Below, piece after piece: positions 9,820 through 12,387 of a DNA stretch of 12,387 bases. The translations under genes and the position numbers were made by a program. Every line of letters starts with the position of its first letter. Position 1 is the stretch's first letter. A model generated the notes under the pieces. That model did not search any database and was not told the origin of the DNA. It worked only from the letters and a program-made list of their open reading frames with translations. Source of the stretch: Marine Group II euryarchaeote MED-G33 (GTDB lineage: Archaea; Thermoplasmatota; Poseidoniia; Poseidoniales; Thalassarchaeaceae); contig CATISE010000025.1 in NCBI GenBank assembly GCA_949538655.1, forward strand, positions 1-12,387. Reading direction: 5' to 3'.

Positions 9820-9839
9820 GTCCGCGCTGTAGCGCGGAC
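9820..9839. promoter_or_regulatory. 20-bp palindrome in divergent intergenic region
   Basis: GTCCGCGCT-GT-AGCGCGGAC is a perfect 9-bp inverted repeat with a 2-nt spacer. It sits 9 bp upstream of the preferred ATG of the M29-like gene and about 90 bp upstream of the lipoprotein ATG. It could be an operator shared by both genes or a hairpin in the aminopeptidase leader that hides its start. If that gene starts at 9855 instead, the palindrome lies inside codons 6-12 and may be coincidental. A weak TATA-like CTATTA at about 9899-9904, 25-30 bp before the lipoprotein ATG, would suit a leaderless message. Confidence 0.45.
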
Positions 9840-9928
9840 TGTAGCCATCTCCCATGAATCCTATCCCGGCCAGTTCTCTTACACGATTCACCGAGTCCAC
9901 TATTAGGCACGGAGGGTTCGCTGGTTGT

Positions 9929-12370
9929 ATGAAGAAGGATGTTCGTGTACCAATGATTCTGGTTACATTGCTGTTACTCCCCGGTTGTTTGAGCGGGGTA
10001 ATCGATGACATCGAAGATTCCGATATATGGGAACTATCTCCCAATGGAGAATGGCCACAATTGATTTTGGGTGAACGTTTGCGAACCACACCGACACTCG
10101 ACACCTACGACGACTGTACCGTTCTCCTCGAGGACCTGAAGGCCGCATTATGGGAGCAGACTCTCGTTGAAATCGATCAGAATGCCTACTGGAATTGGGC
10201 CAGCCCAGACATTTGGCGAATGGGCGGAGGAATGATCCTCGATGATGTGGCAATGACCGCGGATGGTGCAATGCCGGAAGCATCTGCTAATGTTGGCAAT
10301 ACTGGTGGCACAGCTCCTTCCAGCAGTGGTGGAGAGGACCGTTCCGGGACCTATTCCGAAACCAACAATCAGGAATCCGGTATAGATGAAGCAGACTTCC
10401 TCAAGTTCGATGGCCACCATTTCTACATGATCAACAACGACCACCTGCTCATACTCGGTGTTCCAGAGCATGGCAATGTTACACTCGTTGCTGACATTGA
10501 ATTGGAAGGCCAACCCTTGCAGATGATGAAGGAAGGCGACAACCTAGTCATCATTTCATCCATCAATAGTTGGAACATCCCTCAGGATGACCCACTTCGT
10601 TCCATCATGCAAACATCAGATGGCAACTGGCGTTCTTCAAACCTGGTCAAGTATACTGTGATTGACATCACCAATCGAAGCGATCCTGATGTGGGTCGAG
10701 AGATTTTCATCGAGGGTAGTCATGAAACCGCACGAATGGTCAATGGCACCGTTCGAAGCGTATCGCACATGTGGTCCTACATCCCGGGAATCAACACTTA
10801 CCCTTCGCTACCAGATGACTACTGGGCTACAGAAAGTTGGGAAGATCGAATGAATCTATGGAATGCCTCCGTCGAGAATTTGATTGCTGACAATCTTGCA
10901 GCGCTCGCAGTTCTAACATTGGCAGACTTCGCTCCTCAAATGTATCAGAGAAACGTAGATGCTTCCATAACTTCGTACACATCAGGCGATGGTGACTGCA
11001 GCGAATTCAGTGGCTCCGCAGATGGTGTGGGACGTGGCTTCACCTCAATCATGACTGTGGATCTGCTCAGCGAAGAATTCAGCAGTGAGGTTGACCACAT
11101 CGCTTCATCATGGGTTGAAGTCTATGCGAGTGGAGACATGATGGTACTTGCAGAGCCGGCCAATGACTGGTGGTGGTTCTGGCGCAACAACGACTACGAG
11201 GACGCAACCAATATCCACGCCTTCGATATCAGTGTCGAAGGTGAGACCACCTACATCGGTAGTGGCCGTGTGACAGGTTCCGTCCAAGATCAGTTTTCCT
11301 TGTCGGAATACAATGGAGATATCCGCGTGGCCAGCACAACCGATTCATGGGGCCGATGGTGGTTGACCGAAGATGGCGAATGGGAAGTTATCGAACCACA
11401 AAACCACATCACGATTCTCACACCGACGCAATGCCTGATTCCAGAGGGATGTGAGGACACCTCAGATGAATTGGTGCAGATTGGCTACATTGGTAATATT
11501 GCTGAGGGTGAGCGTATATGGAGTGCTAGATTCGTCGGTGACTTGGGTTACTTGGTCACCTTCCGCAACATGGACCCACTGTGGACCATCGATCTATCGG
11601 ACCCGACCAACCCCTCCATCCTCGGCGAGTTGCATATCCCTGGAGTCTCGACCTACATTCATCCACTCTCCAACGGCGACTTGCTGACCATTGGCATGCC
11701 CGGTGGTGAGGATGGGTTGGGATTGGATTGGAGCCACACACAAATCAGTTTGTTCAATTTGAGCGACCTGACCAATCCAACACTTGCGGACACCCAGCTT
11801 CTGACACCTGCATACACAGACGATGACTGCCCAAGCATCTGGAGTTGTGGATGGTCGTGGTCCTATTCAGAGGCCACCTATGAGCACAAGGCATTCACTT
11901 ATTGGGAGCCTGCTGGCTTACTCGCAGTACCTCTTTCAACCCACAGATACGTGTATGACACAATCGAAATCGACGGACGCATGTACTCCTATTCTGGATA
12001 CGAATATGTTAGCAAACTGATGTTGATTGATGTCGACATGGAGAACCGAACGCTTTCAGTTCATGGGGAGATTGATCATTCAAGCTTCTACAATGAAGAC
12101 AATGGTGTCAACGGTTGGTGGAGTGGGGACTCAAACGTTCGCCGTTCCGTCTTCATGGCCGACTACGTCTATGCGTTCTCCAGTGCCGGTGTAAGCGTCA
12201 CATCGTATGCTGACATGAACACAACAGCCATGCTTGAATTACCCGGCTATGAGGTTTCAAATTCACCATACTACCACGATGATGTCGTCATGATGGAAGA
12301 CACTGAAGATGGCGATTCTGGTGAAAGTTCGTCGGGTTCGGAAGGTTCACCTCCGAAAGAAGAAGGTTGA
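9929..12370 (+). CDS. beta-propeller lipoprotein (COG4880-type)
   Basis: The 813-residue protein is predicted to be exported and lipid-anchored on the outer face of the membrane. I chose ATG 9929 because it starts a lipoprotein signal: MKKDVR, a hydrophobic core, and a lipobox ending LLPGC with C20. The in-frame ATG at 9854 would put 25 polar residues in front of it. The family signature of secreted beta-propeller proteins (PF09826/COG4880) is clear: SGIDEADFLKFDG near residue 150 and, near 550-590, VTFRNMDPLWTIDLSDPTNP followed by LGELHIPG and STYIHPL. Between signal and propeller is a Gly/Ser/Thr-rich linker (about 115-145). A Trp cluster (W414-W416, W418) lies in a mid-domain loop, and the protein ends in an acidic Ser/Glu-rich tail. 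The biochemical role of this family is not established. A GGAGGG at 9911-9916 is about 12 bases upstream, rather far for a ribosome site. The gene is divergent from the M29-like peptidase gene; a functional link is unproven. Confidence 0.87.
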   Translation: MKKDVRVPMILVTLLLLPGCLSGVIDDIEDSDIWELSPNGEWPQLILGERLRTTPTLDTYDDCTVLLEDLKAALWEQTLVEIDQNAYWNWASPDIWRMGGGMILDDVAMTADGAMPEASANVGNTGGTAPSSSGGEDRSGTYSETNNQESGIDEADFLKFDGHHFYMINNDHLLILGVPEHGNVTLVADIELEGQPLQMMKEGDNLVIISSINSWNIPQDDPLRSIMQTSDGNWRSSNLVKYTVIDITNRSDPDVGREIFIEGSHETARMVNGTVRSVSHMWSYIPGINTYPSLPDDYWATESWEDRMNLWNASVENLIADNLAALAVLTLADFAPQMYQRNVDASITSYTSGDGDCSEFSGSADGVGRGFTSIMTVDLLSEEFSSEVDHIASSWVEVYASGDMMVLAEPANDWWWFWRNNDYEDATNIHAFDISVEGETTYIGSGRVTGSVQDQFSLSEYNGDIRVASTTDSWGRWWLTEDGEWEVIEPQNHITILTPTQCLIPEGCEDTSDELVQIGYIGNIAEGERIWSARFVGDLGYLVTFRNMDPLWTIDLSDPTNPSILGELHIPGVSTYIHPLSNGDLLTIGMPGGEDGLGLDWSHTQISLFNLSDLTNPTLADTQLLTPAYTDDDCPSIWSCGWSWSYSEATYEHKAFTYWEPAGLLAVPLSTHRYVYDTIEIDGRMYSYSGYEYVSKLMLIDVDMENRTLSVHGEIDHSSFYNEDNGVNGWWSGDSNVRRSVFMADYVYAFSSAGVSVTSYADMNTTAMLELPGYEVSNSPYYHDDVVMMEDTEDGDSGESSSGSEGSPPKEEG

Positions 12371-12387
12371 TCACGAGAATTTCAGCG

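Noticed and set aside
9854..9928. Upstream ATG of the beta-propeller lipoprotein
   Set aside because: It would place 25 polar residues before an otherwise clean lipoprotein signal with lipobox.
9811..10104. N-terminal extension of the M29-like protein to an ATG at 10104
   Set aside because: It would overlap the divergent lipoprotein's signal peptide and mature start by about 175 bp, and the extra sequence shows no domain.

Overview
The window looks like a piece of a planktonic marine archaeal genome, most likely Marine Group II/Poseidoniales or a relative. That placement is inference. It rests on a giant secreted protein packed with thrombospondin type 3 calcium loops of the form 'FP.DP.QW.D.DGDGYGDN', an archaeal-type M29/COG2309 aminopeptidase-like protein, a COG4880 beta-propeller lipoprotein, and a C-terminal CxxC zinc ribbon on an EF-hand protein. 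No RNA gene, CRISPR array, transposase or phage gene is visible.

Layout. Positions 2-97 hold the tail of an unidentified + strand gene. It overlaps, end to end, a - strand thiamine pyrophosphokinase-like gene (81-686). A divergent intergenic region (687-800) with a perfect 8-bp-stem palindrome leads into the dominant feature, a 2178-residue type I membrane protein (801-7337). From outside to inside it has a signal peptide, a propeller-like region, seven integrin-alpha-like FG-GAP calcium loops, a second propeller-like region, about 21 thrombospondin type 3 loops, one membrane helix, an acidic patch, a Pro/Ser-rich basic tail with three RKTR[RK]T motifs, and a small helical C-terminal segment. 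After an 80-bp gap carrying a hairpin and an abutting 27-codon ORF comes a cytosolic protein (7418-8764) with a helical N-terminal domain, a (Pro-Glu)14 linker, two EF-hands and a zinc ribbon. A convergent - strand M29-like aminopeptidase gene (8761-9810) overlaps it by 4 bp. A second divergent intergenic region with a 9-bp-stem palindrome precedes a beta-propeller lipoprotein (9929-12370).

How the genes may work together. The large surface protein and the EF-hand protein are co-directional and closely spaced, so co-transcription is likely. One carries many predicted calcium sites outside the cell and a modular cytosolic tail. The other has calcium-binding motifs inside the cell. This pair is the best candidate in the window for an undescribed system: a calcium-dependent surface adhesin or sensor with a cytosolic EF-hand partner. 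The physical interaction is a hypothesis; the domain order and gene order are read directly. The remaining genes look like ordinary housekeeping or cell-surface genes, although the M29-like protein appears to lack two of the family's expected metal ligands.
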